A DNA stretch of 64,000 nucleotides, from assembly GCA_015350385.1 (NCBI GenBank), contig WNKI01000001.1, positions 10,308,906 to 10,372,905 on the forward strand, given 5' to 3'. Position numbers and translations under genes: made by a program. Origin of the DNA: Aculops lycopersici. Lineage: Eukaryota > Arthropoda > Arachnida > Trombidiformes > Eriophyidae. The notes beneath the pieces are model-generated. The model did not search any database and had not been told where the DNA came from. It saw only the letters and a list, made by a program, of their open reading frames with translations. Position 1 is the first letter of the stretch; the number at the start of each line of letters is the position of its first letter. Positions 9,323 to 18,848 of this stretch are shown in pieces.

Positions 9323-12124
9323 GTTAACTCACTGCTCTCGAGTATGCTCAATGATTTCAAATTCATGAATAAATTATAAAAACCCTTAGAGATCTTTGAA
9401 GTTTGATCCGATCAACCGATCTGATGGCAAAAATTTCTGTCTCCCCAAGATGCCCGATGACTACTCAGTCTATTCTCTCGAATGATCGACTCCTTTTGTC
9501 GTCCGATAACAAAATTGCACGAGTTGGCCTCAAGAATTCCTCCGATTTCCTTTCGTTTTCACGCCCCTAAAACGCACTCTCACTCTCTTGGGTTAGCGAA
9601 GTCTCACACTCTTAGCTCGACGGCAACAATGACCACTAAAATAGACAAAACTATTAGCCTATCACCTTGGGCTCGTTGACCGAAAAAAGACTCGACTTAG
9701 GCGAACCGGATTGTGTCGACTTATTGACTATTTCTCGGCAATAATCTATCTAAAGCAAGAATAGAATTATGTGTCCTACAAAGCGAGCAACAAATCGATC
9801 GACAATGTCGAAAATTGCCGCCACCTGATAAATTTTTCCCGACTTCTGAACTCCAGCACCACTACTTTGTAGTTGCTCTTATTATTGTTGTTGTTGAGTC
9901 TCACTTATGAACGACAATAATAAATAGATAGCCTTAGAGTCCAATGGCCAGGTGAGAGTCTTCCCTCGAGTCCAAAGGGTAGAAAGGTGGTGGGAGGGGG
10001 AGACGAGTTCTAGCAGGTAAGCCAGTCGGACTTACTGATGGATAGTCAGCGACATTCTCCGCAATGTTCAATCAATTTCCTCTATCGCGCAACAACCAGA
10101 ATCGCCACCTCAGATTGGTGCCTTGAAAATTGAGATGAAACTCACGTCTTGGTGGCCTAATGGAAGAGTACGTCGGCGGTTTTGCGGCTCGTCGGGGGTA
10201 GTAGAATTGGCCAGTCTTGATCGTCGGCGTCGCTTGACACTGTATTTCAATCGTGGCTCAACTTGGATTGTAGATAAACATACAACCTAACACACAATTG
10301 CGCTATCAATTGATGTAGATATCAAGCTTTTTTCTTGTGTGTCCCGCCACCGGAACTCCGCCCCAGCAACAAGTGGCATCAAGCAATTTACTCGCCGGCC
10401 GCTTGCAGTCAATTCACCGGTTCGTCCTTCGAGCTCTAGCACAACTTCACCACTACTACCACCACTGCCTCTGCGCAAGCTTCACGACTCACTGATGGCA
10501 ATGCGACCAACAAACCAAACAACCAACTAACATGTAGGATGCTCGAGTTGCTCGCCTTCCCAAGGAGACACACAATCGCCGGATGGCTCTAAGCTTGTCA
10601 CCTGTCGGTGTTCGAGCATCTTCATTTTATTGACATTGCAGTTGCGCACTAGATCCAGGGACGCTCTCTGGCTTGAGGTGATGCTTAGACTCATTTCATT
10701 GTTATATCATATCAATGCTCAGCTCCCTGAACCCCTGAAAGGGATGACGATGGTTTGCTTGTGTTCGTGGCCGGGATTTGAACAAACACTCAAGCGGCTT
10801 GCCAAGTTCATTCAGCCACCGAAGAGTGGAACAGGTGAACTTGAATTGCAATATTCTAGCTTTGATTTATATGTATCAGTAGAAAGTTGAAACTTGGTTG
10901 ACAAGTGTGAGCGATTAAATAAGAAAAAATAGCAAAAAGATCTCAAACTCTAAAGTTTTTTCTTCTTCTCCAAACCAACGGCCAATGATGTCTACAGTTG
11001 CAATAGGGGATAGCCGTCTCATTATGTTATGATCTCGAGCAATCAAAATCAATTGGTCAGTGTCAGCCGAGCGACTCGAGTTACATCTCATGATACTGGC
11101 CAACCAACAGTCGAGTCACGATGTTGCTCAACCGAGGACTTGCGACTCACTTGTTGCTGGTTGGCCACAAGCGAGTATGTCAGCGCGGACATGAGCGAGA
11201 AATGGCTCGCAAATACTGTCTACTCGCGACTAGAATGGGCATCAACCAAGCCATTACTTATTGTCCCCCACTGACAGGTGACGAGTGAATGGCCACTTGG
11301 ACTGGCTGGTCGCTCTCACCACCGCCAGTAAAGAATCACCACTTCCGACAATCGATCACTTCTCCAGGATGACAGAGGGGCCACTAGTTGTAAGGTTCCT
11401 TTTGAATAAGGCTGTTTGTTACACCGATAAATAAGCTTTGAGAATAAGCTTTGGAACAGGTGGCTCAAGACAATTGTATTTCCTCCACCGATCAAAACCA
11501 TATCTCGCGAGCTCTTGTAGATGTATCGCCAAAACAAAGCCGCCCCTCAATTTCCATCTGGGACTCGAAGTTGAATGCACGGCGACTTCAATACAACTCC
11601 TTTCTTGAGTCATCATGCTGATTGATTTGTTTTGTTATAACAAAAAATGTTGATGAGCTGTTTAGTCGTTCGGCAATGAGATAGGTACTAAAGCCTCAGT
11701 GATCGTTATAATAACAATAGAGACAAAGAGACTCATCAAATCAAGAGCTTGGAGTTATGAATGCTATCCACTGTCTGTGTGAACCACAGAGCATGCTTGC
11801 ATTGATATCAACCTCAAGTTGATTGCTCTCTTCATTGCAAGCGTACGTTTTTGCCCCATCGGAGTTCATTTTGGCGAATCGAATTTCTTGCAGGTTGTGG
11901 CACGAGTGTGCAACCAATTTGTTTACCCACTCTCACCGCAGCAACCTGTGTTACGCACGTGTTGGCTCCGAAATTGTCGACTGAACAAAGGGTCAATCTT
12001 AGAATGACCATAATCAATAACTAATCAACCTTGACTCCCATTTCCGATCGCGCAAATTTAATGCAATATCAATTAAATCACATTATTCCATTTATAAAAT
12101 TGCAAACCTCAGCCAGTAGACAAT
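9323..12124. other. Gene-poor intergenic region
   Basis: 2.8 kb with only short frames and none recognised. Holds a tRNA-like remnant at 10764-10823. The right end is the Tudor-gene promoter, with a TATA-like ttataaaatt near 12093. Confidence 0.4.
10764..10823 (-). pseudogene. Degenerate tRNA-like sequence
   Basis: Minus strand begins TTCGGTGGC and ends GGCCACGAA, so a seven-pair acceptor stem can form with one bulged base. It has an A-box-like TGGCTGAATG and a B-box-like GTTCAAATCC. Only about 60 nt long; the anticodon arm and the 5' side of the T-stem do not form properly, so it is not a working tRNA. Could be a tRNA pseudogene or the head of a SINE. Confidence 0.35.
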
Positions 12125-12757
12125 ATGCAACAGGTTGACCTGAAACCAACAGAGTTGGGCTATGTTACCGCCACCGACGTGAACTCCAAGACTTTCTATG
12201 TTCAGCTATGCAAGTTTAGCAACCAAGAATTGGAGAAATTCAATGCTGATGTTAATGAATACTGCAGAAGATTAGTAGGATCGCAGACTAGAGTCCAAGA
12301 TCCAAAGGTTAACGAAATCTATTGTGCCAAATACTCCCTTGACGGCAATTGGTACCGGTGCATGATGAACAGTGTATCCGATGACAAGAAGACCTGTGAT
12401 GTTTCGTTTGTCGACTATGGAAATCGTGAGATGGTTAAGCTCGGGGATGTAATGCCAGTCGATTTTCAAGCAAATCCTTTCCTCTCCAGGCAACCATTTG
12501 GCATCACATGCGGCTACCCTCAGGGTGAACAATTCGACGCCCAGAAAACAGACCACCTATTTGACAGTCTGCAACAAAACTATTTGCTAATCAAGATTAT
12601 ATCACGGCCCTCCCACTCATTTTGCCAGGTTGATATCCCAATGCTTGCCTACAATATTCCATTCTGGCACTTGTTCTATCCGGAGTTACGCGAGAGGTCC
12701 AAGCATAGAGTCAAAGATCCTGTATCAGAAAACACTGTCGAGACTACCGAGTCCTAG
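12125..12757 (+). CDS. Single Tudor-domain protein
   Basis: 210 residues, no intron. The core Tudor fold is clear: GNWYRCMMNSVSDDKKTCDV, then SFVDYGNREMVKLGDV (~77-112). Aromatic positions of the dimethylarginine cage (W, Y, F, Y) are retained. Flanking residues ~1-60 and 115-190 fit an extended (SN-like) Tudor module as in piRNA-pathway TDRD proteins. No other domain, so it may be an adaptor in germline RNP granules; that role is inferred. TATA-like ttataaaatt ~30 bp upstream, and AATAAA at 12834-12839 after the stop. Confidence 0.85.
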   Translation: MQQVDLKPTELGYVTATDVNSKTFYVQLCKFSNQELEKFNADVNEYCRRLVGSQTRVQDPKVNEIYCAKYSLDGNWYRCMMNSVSDDKKTCDVSFVDYGNREMVKLGDVMPVDFQANPFLSRQPFGITCGYPQGEQFDAQKTDHLFDSLQQNYLLIKIISRPSHSFCQVDIPMLAYNIPFWHLFYPELRERSKHRVKDPVSENTVETTES

Positions 12758-14356
12758 TTGGTGATATATTTCCACATTCATCATGTGTTGATAATACATG
12801 GCGAAAATGAGGCACGAGTATTGCTCAGTTTGAAATAAACAAAACACTTTCATTACCTCCTCCAGTTTGATACTCACATGAGTCCTAGTGTCCGAGACAG
12901 CCATAGTAGCAAAAAATGGGCGCCATTTCTTCTAACCTGACTGTGGTGACTTCATTAGCTCAAAGTCGAGATAAATCATCGTTAGTTGAAGCCTGGATTG
13001 TTTTCGCTTGCGGATTTGTTAGGTTAGCTTGATATTTACCTGACGCGCGAAACTTCGAGTCTGCGTAGTTTCGTGCAAAGTCCACTACCAAGGTGCACCA
13101 CTGAGGACATTCCTCAACTGCTTACCAAGCGGCCGCTACAACCACCAGTTGAACCTGCACGCTGGTCGAGAATCGCACCCGGGCAAAGGAAAATAGTCTC
13201 CGAGTTTTTGGTGTTTGTGGCTCTACTTGTTGGTCTAGCTACTTGGCGATGACTAACCTAACGGATCAGATCGAATAGAATCGGGTCGGATCGGATCTTG
13301 CGCAGACTAGTTCCAATTGGCGCCTCTTAGGCTGGTTAATCTGGATACATGAACGCCGATGAACATGTAGAAAGCAATGGATCCAGAGCCACGAGGTAGG
13401 CCGGCATTAGGCCAACCTGCTCATAAAGGGAAATAACACGCATACTTGGCGATTAATCGCCAATAGGCTGACTGCAGGCAAATGTAGGGACAGCGACGAC
13501 GAGAGATAACTCGTAAGGCAAACGGATCCCTAGACATAATGGCGCCGAGAGAATGTTGCCACCACGCGCGCGGACGTCCACTTTGCTAGGAGTGTGACCA
13601 ACGCCGGCGCTTGTGTTGAGCTGGGAGCAGCCATAGAAATAGCATTGGCAATGGCGTTGGTAAAGGTGAGATTGAGCTAGGTGAGTTTGCATGGCAGCCA
13701 ATATGGTGCTTCTTGGTCGCGCAAGGAAATGAACGATTTACCTGACAACAAATATTTGTCCTTTGGTGGCGCTGTGTGTGCGTTTATTTAACCAACGCGC
13801 CAGCGCTGGCGCCGACAGGTCTGCCGGCATCCGCTTTACTTCCTACATGGCCGATCAACTGTACAGGCTACCTGATTGCTTGTGGGCCACAGTTCGTGGC
13901 TATTGGCGCTGGTTAAATATTCTGCACCGGCGCTCGCCTGGTTCGTTTACCCAATAAATAATTGTGAACTCGAGGTAGAGGCGCCAAAACAAGAGAGGCC
14001 GGCGTCAATTTAACTTGGATAAACTCGGGCCTGGTTGGCCTCTCCGATTGCTTGTTGCTTTTGGTAGAGACCAGAGGAGCAGCCGGAGCGAGAAGAATGC
14101 CGCACTGTTAGTCGAGGTGTAGTGGCTATGATGTTTATGTTGACGTAGACTCGCATTTGATTCTGATCAGCAACCAGTTGAGAGTGACGGAGTGATAATA
14201 TGATGATTTGGTGTCATTTGAATCCTGGTGCTGGAAGCGAATCATCACCAAGTGGTTAACTGAGAGTTGCGAGCGAGCGCGAGTTCCACCAAGACGCCCC
14301 ATTAGCAAGACAATTTTTCCATCAAGCTTAGATCTCAAGCAATCAACAGTGCCAAA
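12758..14356. other. Intergenic region
   Basis: No gene recognised. Contains AATAAA (12834) of the Tudor gene, a perfect 18-bp palindrome at 13446-13463 (ttggcgatt/aatcgccaa) and a perfect 16-bp palindrome at 13797-13812. A 5' exon of the protease carrying a signal peptide could be here but was not found. Confidence 0.4.
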
Positions 14357-15229
14357 ATGTACGCCGGCTCATCAATGCAGCTAATGCTCATCCTCATCGC
14401 CACCGACTCCGACAACCTGATCAAGGATCCGGTCAATATGGACGGTTGTGGTATAGTGCAAAGTCCCAGACAGTTGCAAACGCGAATGATTGTTGGCGGC
14501 GCGCCGGCGGCACCCGGCAGGTGGCCCTGGCAAATAGCAGTCCTCGATCGGCGGCGGAGACTGATTTGCGGCGGCACTTTAATTACAAACGAGTTTGTGA
14601 TCACGGCAGCCCATTGCATAACAAAGGGCATGAACGTCGTGGCGGGCGAGTACAACCTCGAGGAGCTCGACGGCTCGGAGCAAGAACGACGGGTAATCAG
14701 CGCTTACAAGCATCCAGATTACAACAAGGACAATGTCGAGAATGATATCGCCCTTCTCAAATTGGAGTCGCCACTAGAACTCAGCCAGCAAATTTGGCCG
14801 GCCTGCCTGCCAGCTCAAAACGAGGAACTAAAGGCGGGCCGGATGGCCACCATCGTTGGCTGGGGCGCAGTCGCTTACTACAAGCAGCCCGATGGACATC
14901 CGCGAGTCGAGCGAGATGAAACGTTAAATCAAGCAAAAGTTCCTGTGGTAGAGTTCCAAGAATGCAAAAAGAGCTACGAGGACGATCTAAAGAGTGACCA
15001 AGTGATCTGTGCCGGCTTCAAGGCTGGCGGCGTGGATTCCTGCGCCGGCGACTCCGGTGGCCCGCTAATGCTTCAAAAGGGCGACAGTTGGGTGGTCTAC
15101 GGGGTCACCTCATCCGGCGACGAGTGTGGCAAGGAGGGCAAATATGGCATATACAGCAAGACATCGGCTTACGTTAATTGGATCAAGCGAACCGTTAGCA
15201 AGCACACAGCAAGTCGAGTGAGCACATGA
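14357..15229 (+). CDS. Trypsin-like S1 serine protease
   Basis: 290-residue single-exon S1 peptidase. Catalytic triad by position: H86 (TAAHC), D130 (NDIALL), S233 (GDSGGP). D227, six residues before the catalytic Ser, predicts trypsin-like Arg/Lys specificity. C31 in the short propeptide can pair with the catalytic domain as in clip and coagulation-type proteases. The activation region reads TRMIVGG, so cleavage after R43 would leave Met before the usual Ile N-terminus. The N-terminal ~28 residues are only weakly hydrophobic and not a convincing signal peptide; an upstream exon may be missing. AATAAA at ~15299 after the stop. Confidence 0.93.
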   Translation: MYAGSSMQLMLILIATDSDNLIKDPVNMDGCGIVQSPRQLQTRMIVGGAPAAPGRWPWQIAVLDRRRRLICGGTLITNEFVITAAHCITKGMNVVAGEYNLEELDGSEQERRVISAYKHPDYNKDNVENDIALLKLESPLELSQQIWPACLPAQNEELKAGRMATIVGWGAVAYYKQPDGHPRVERDETLNQAKVPVVEFQECKKSYEDDLKSDQVICAGFKAGGVDSCAGDSGGPLMLQKGDSWVVYGVTSSGDECGKEGKYGIYSKTSAYVNWIKRTVSKHTASRVST

Positions 15230-15600
15230 CCACCGTGCCAACGTTTGTCAAATTTTCGTTTTTATTGTTGTTTTGAGCTCAATTGTTATGAGTAATTTAA
15301 TAAATACTGCTCCGAGAGGTTAGAAAATTGCCCGCCCTCTGTGGTTCAAAGCTCGCGGGCGTAGATTTGGGTGCACGTGCTTCACATGTTGACGCAACAG
15401 GGTGAGTGAGACTCGCGCTGTCAAGACAGAGTCTTGCTGTGAGCTAGTGTCTGCGAGTCGCTCCATTGTCACTAATGGCCGTAGACAACAAGTAGCTTGG
15501 TTTTGGGTGGGCGTCTATTCAGTCTAACTTGTATCTTTGCGCAGACAACATCTCAAGTATAAATTCTACGCTCGACACTAACTCTTGTTTACTTCTCAAA
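15230..15600. promoter_or_regulatory. Protease 3' end and promoter of the coiled-coil gene
   Basis: Poly(A) signal aataaat at ~15299. A TATA box (gtataaat, ~15557) lies about 45 bp before the ATG at 15601. Confidence 0.55.
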
Positions 15601-16164
15601 ATGGATATGCAAACAATGATCGACCGCGAGTATGACCTTGTCGAGAGGGAGATGCGCCTCTTCTCGCGAGAACAGGAATTCGAGGAGAAAGAGCGAGAGG
15701 TCGCCGTCAAAGACTTCAGAATCACCGAATTAGAACAAGAAATTGAAGCACTAAGGGAACAACTGGTACAACAAGAGAAGGAGCGGGAACTTCTAGTTCA
15801 ACAACAAGAAGAGCTAAAACAGCTACTTGAACAGCAACAACATCAACTTGAGCAGCAGCAACAACACCTCGAGAAACAGCAATCCCAATCCCAATCCCAA
15901 TCCCCCATTAGAAGAGCACCGAGAACACTGGGAACTGAAGTTTTAATCACCATAGACGAACCGGATGAAAACACGGACCCAGGCAATCCGCTGGAAGACT
16001 CATTGACCACCATCCTCGAGGACGACGGACCCAAAATGGACCATACTCCGCAACGATCTTATCCTCGACAGAGTATTGGCCAGTGGTCCACAGAAAGAAT
16101 AAGGAACAACATGAGCGTCAAATCTTTAGTCAATTCGCTTGACAAGAGGGCTGGTAGACGATGA
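15601..16164 (+). CDS. Small coiled-coil protein, function unknown
   Basis: 187 residues from the first ATG (15601); the open frame begins further upstream only through TTG. Residues ~10-100 form a long, highly charged coiled coil rich in E, Q and R, ending in a poly-Q stretch with QS repeats. The C-terminal ~85 residues are polar, with a basic end (RIRNNMSVKSLVNSLDKRAGRR). TATA box upstream and AATAAA at ~16199 support a short single-exon gene. No family recognised; it could be a cytoskeletal or scaffold protein. Confidence 0.72.
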   Translation: MDMQTMIDREYDLVEREMRLFSREQEFEEKEREVAVKDFRITELEQEIEALREQLVQQEKERELLVQQQEELKQLLEQQQHQLEQQQQHLEKQQSQSQSQSPIRRAPRTLGTEVLITIDEPDENTDPGNPLEDSLTTILEDDGPKMDHTPQRSYPRQSIGQWSTERIRNNMSVKSLVNSLDKRAGRR

Positions 16165-16411
16165 TTTCACCCAATGGATCTCATGTAAATTTTAGTCAAT
16201 AAACGACAGTGCCTGTCATCATTCATACCTGACCCACTTGTTTCTGAAAGTTCCTCTCGCATCGGCCCCTGCGTGCAAAAATCACATTCAATATCCCACG
16301 CGTGAGTGTTGTGTTCGAGAACTTCGAAGTGAAACACGTGCGTTTGTTTTGATAAACATCAAAATATCTTTGTTTCCATATTCGTAACAAAACCTTGTCA
16401 AGTCATTTAAA

Positions 16412-17710
16412 ATGTATCGAAATCATACGAGAAAATTGCGTTTAATCGATGTGTACAACAACATTTTCCCTTGGAGAAACCTAGACGAGTTCTTCACGCA
16501 AATTAGATCAACTATAGCCTATAGATCACCAGACAATTCCCTCATTGCCATTTGTAAACCATTCGGCGTTGGCACATTTGCAACCTTTGATAATAACACC
16601 TCTATCCAAAACCAAGATAAGATATTATACAATTTACGTGGCCACCCCAAATATTGCATACAAGATATTCTCGAGCCATTGACCTGCCATTTCGAATCTA
16701 AGACACCTTACAAAGTTATCAAGGGCATTGATCGCTACATGAGCGGCTTAGTTCTCCTCTCGAATAACTACGATAAACATAGGCAAGACTTTCTCAGGGC
16801 AACATCGAACTCAAGGATAGAAAAGGAACCGCCATTTGGATTTAGAGCTATAACAAGTGGATACCCTGTTATTACGGGCGATAGGTTGTACGAGCGCGTA
16901 GGCATCGAGCTCGTGGAGGTTGATGAGCTTGGCGACTACAAGGAGCCCATAATTGTCCAAAATGCTAATCCCAGGAGATTCAAAAGCGAAAAGGATAAAA
17001 ATATGATTCAGGCGGAGCTGCTGGTGAAGAAAATCAACCGCGAGACTTCATCATCTTTGGTAGAGTTATACTGTTCCAAGTTACGATCTGACTTTCCAAG
17101 ATGTTACATTAGCAGTAAGACTTCGTTTATTTTAGGAGATGTTCACTTCAGTAAGCGAATTAGAGAGATTCTTGGTAGGCCGATGCAAGTGTCGGCATTC
17201 AAGTCAAGTCATAGGTATGATGACAATTATGAGCCCTTGAATAGCAAATTGCGCAATCTGTTGGGAGTTTACAAAAATGCAACAATACCACTCATGTTAG
17301 ATCTCCATGTCCTGCGTCTAAAAGGCTTTGATCGCAAGACTAAAGGAAAAAGTAGTAGGGACTTGATAATACAATCGCCATTTATGCCTGTACATTTTGC
17401 TCTCACCGCCGCGAGATTGAAATTGTTAGCCGATGATGAAGTTGCTTTGAGTAATTATAATTATGACGCTGGTTTAGATTCATGTGATGGTGGTGTAGTT
17501 GGCGGCTCGGGCAAGGGTATTATGGCTTTGGATGGCTTTTGCAAATCGGGTATTAATGATGATGAAGGTGGTGGTGGTGGTGGTGGTGGTGGTGGTTGTG
17601 ATGAAGATGATAATGGTGCTGCTGCCGCTGCTGTTGTGGCTTCGAGTGATTCTGGTGACAATTGTGGTAGTTGTAGTAGTAGTATTAATAAAATCGATAC
17701 TGTTGCATGA
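16412..17710 (+). CDS. RluA-family RNA pseudouridine synthase (RPUSD3/4-like)
   Basis: 432 residues, no intron. The N-terminal KPFGVGT matches the family KPxGxxV motif. KVIKGIDRYMSGLVLLSN (~109-126) is the catalytic motif, with Asp in GIDR replacing the common HRLD. The C-terminal LDLHVLRLKGFD … SPFMPVHFALTAARLKL matches the closing family strand. RPUSD-type enzymes act on mitochondrial rRNA or mRNA in animals. A long tail after ~residue 360 is low-complexity (Gly run from a GGT microsatellite near 17566-17594, then Ala and Ser). Highly diverged, so orthology is uncertain. The stop is 4 bp from the stop of G-alpha-s on the other strand. Confidence 0.78.
   Translation: MYRNHTRKLRLIDVYNNIFPWRNLDEFFTQIRSTIAYRSPDNSLIAICKPFGVGTFATFDNNTSIQNQDKILYNLRGHPKYCIQDILEPLTCHFESKTPYKVIKGIDRYMSGLVLLSNNYDKHRQDFLRATSNSRIEKEPPFGFRAITSGYPVITGDRLYERVGIELVEVDELGDYKEPIIVQNANPRRFKSEKDKNMIQAELLVKKINRETSSSLVELYCSKLRSDFPRCYISSKTSFILGDVHFSKRIREILGRPMQVSAFKSSHRYDDNYEPLNSKLRNLLGVYKNATIPLMLDLHVLRLKGFDRKTKGKSSRDLIIQSPFMPVHFALTAARLKLLADDEVALSNYNYDAGLDSCDGGVVGGSGKGIMALDGFCKSGINDDEGGGGGGGGGGCDEDDNGAAAAAVVASSDSGDNCGSCSSSINKIDTVA
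17566..17597 (+). repeat. (GGT)n microsatellite coding poly-Gly
   Basis: About ten GGT units in the tail of the pseudouridine synthase frame. Confidence 0.85.
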
Positions 17711-17714
17711 TTAT

Positions 17715-18848
17715 CTACAGTAATTCGTATTGCCTAAGATGCATTCGTTGTATTATATCCCGACAATCATTGAATACTCGACGAATATTTTCCGTATCCA
17801 CGGCACATGTGAAATGTGGATAACAATAGTGTTTTCCGTCTCCGCTTGCTGTACTTATTCTTAAGAATTCATCACGTATAAAATATTTTGCCCTCAAAAA
17901 GTTTGGATCATCATTTGGTTCACTAAGAGCATCCGGCGGTGTTTGGTAATGAGCAAATTCTGGGAAATAATCTTCGATTTTCGATTTGCCTAGTTTGACT
18001 TTTTCAGCTAATAAATCTTGCTTGTTCAAGAACAATATAACCGATATAGTTCGCAACCATCTGTTGTTCCAGATAGACTTGAATAGATCAAGCGACTCCC
18101 TTAGTCTGTTTTGGTTCGGATCCTCGCGGAGGACCATGTTATAACTACTGCAGGCTGTAACGAATATAATGGCAGTTACATCATTAAAACACTGGATCCA
18201 CTTCCGCCGCTCGTCCCGCTGGCCCCCGACGTCGAACATGTGAAAGTTGACCTTCTCAACTTGGAATTTAGTTTCGAAAATGCCAGATGTCAAAACACGA
18301 CACCTGAGGATATCTTGTTCGTTCGGTGTATAATCAGGCCTTTTAATATAACTAACACGGTCTAGAAAGTATTTAGCACAATCGATGAGCTGGTACTCGT
18401 TTGATCGTTCGAAGGTTTGCACCACTCCCTTGTCTTTCCATAATATTTCGGTGTGTTCGTAGAACTCGGGCGGGTAGTCGAAGTCGGGCGATGAGGCAAC
18501 GTCCTGGATGTAGTCGACGCGCCACTGGTTCTCCTGGTGCTCGAGTTGCACCGAGGGTATGAGAGTGGACATGGCGCCGGTGATAGTTAAAATAGCATCT
18601 CTGATGTTCTTCTTGATGTCCTCGATCTTTTGTCTTTTTTCCTCTTCGCTGAAGCCATTTACGTGTAAAATTCGCATTTGCTTCACGATTGTCGACTTGC
18701 CCGACTCTCCGGCGCCCAGAAGCAGCAGCCGGTGGGTGGCCCTGTAAACTTGTTTATCTTTTTGGATTTGCTTCTCGATGCGCTTATTGGCCTCCTTGCG
18801 CTTCTTGTCCTCCTCGGCGTCGTTCTTCGAGGGTCCGAAGCAGCCCAT
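17715..18848 (-). CDS. GNAS: G protein alpha-s subunit
   Basis: Stimulatory G-alpha: couples GPCRs to adenylyl cyclase. 377 residues in one exon, although animal Gs genes usually have many introns. Start set at 18848 (MGCFGPSK) because Gs needs Gly2/Cys3 at the N-terminus for palmitoylation; an in-frame ATG three codons upstream would bury it. P-loop GAGESGKST at 45-53, switch II DVGGQRDERRKW, NKQD, TCAVDT and the receptor-contacting C-terminus QRMHLRQYELL are intact. A donor-like CAG|GTAAGG at ~19034 and acceptor TTTTAACAG at ~18983 suggest a small 5' UTR intron. Converges on the pseudouridine synthase with a 4-bp gap. Confidence 0.96.
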   Translation of the reverse strand: MGCFGPSKNDAEEDKKRKEANKRIEKQIQKDKQVYRATHRLLLLGAGESGKSTIVKQMRILHVNGFSEEEKRQKIEDIKKNIRDAILTITGAMSTLIPSVQLEHQENQWRVDYIQDVASSPDFDYPPEFYEHTEILWKDKGVVQTFERSNEYQLIDCAKYFLDRVSYIKRPDYTPNEQDILRCRVLTSGIFETKFQVEKVNFHMFDVGGQRDERRKWIQCFNDVTAIIFVTACSSYNMVLREDPNQNRLRESLDLFKSIWNNRWLRTISVILFLNKQDLLAEKVKLGKSKIEDYFPEFAHYQTPPDALSEPNDDPNFLRAKYFIRDEFLRISTASGDGKHYCYPHFTCAVDTENIRRVFNDCRDIIQRMHLRQYELL

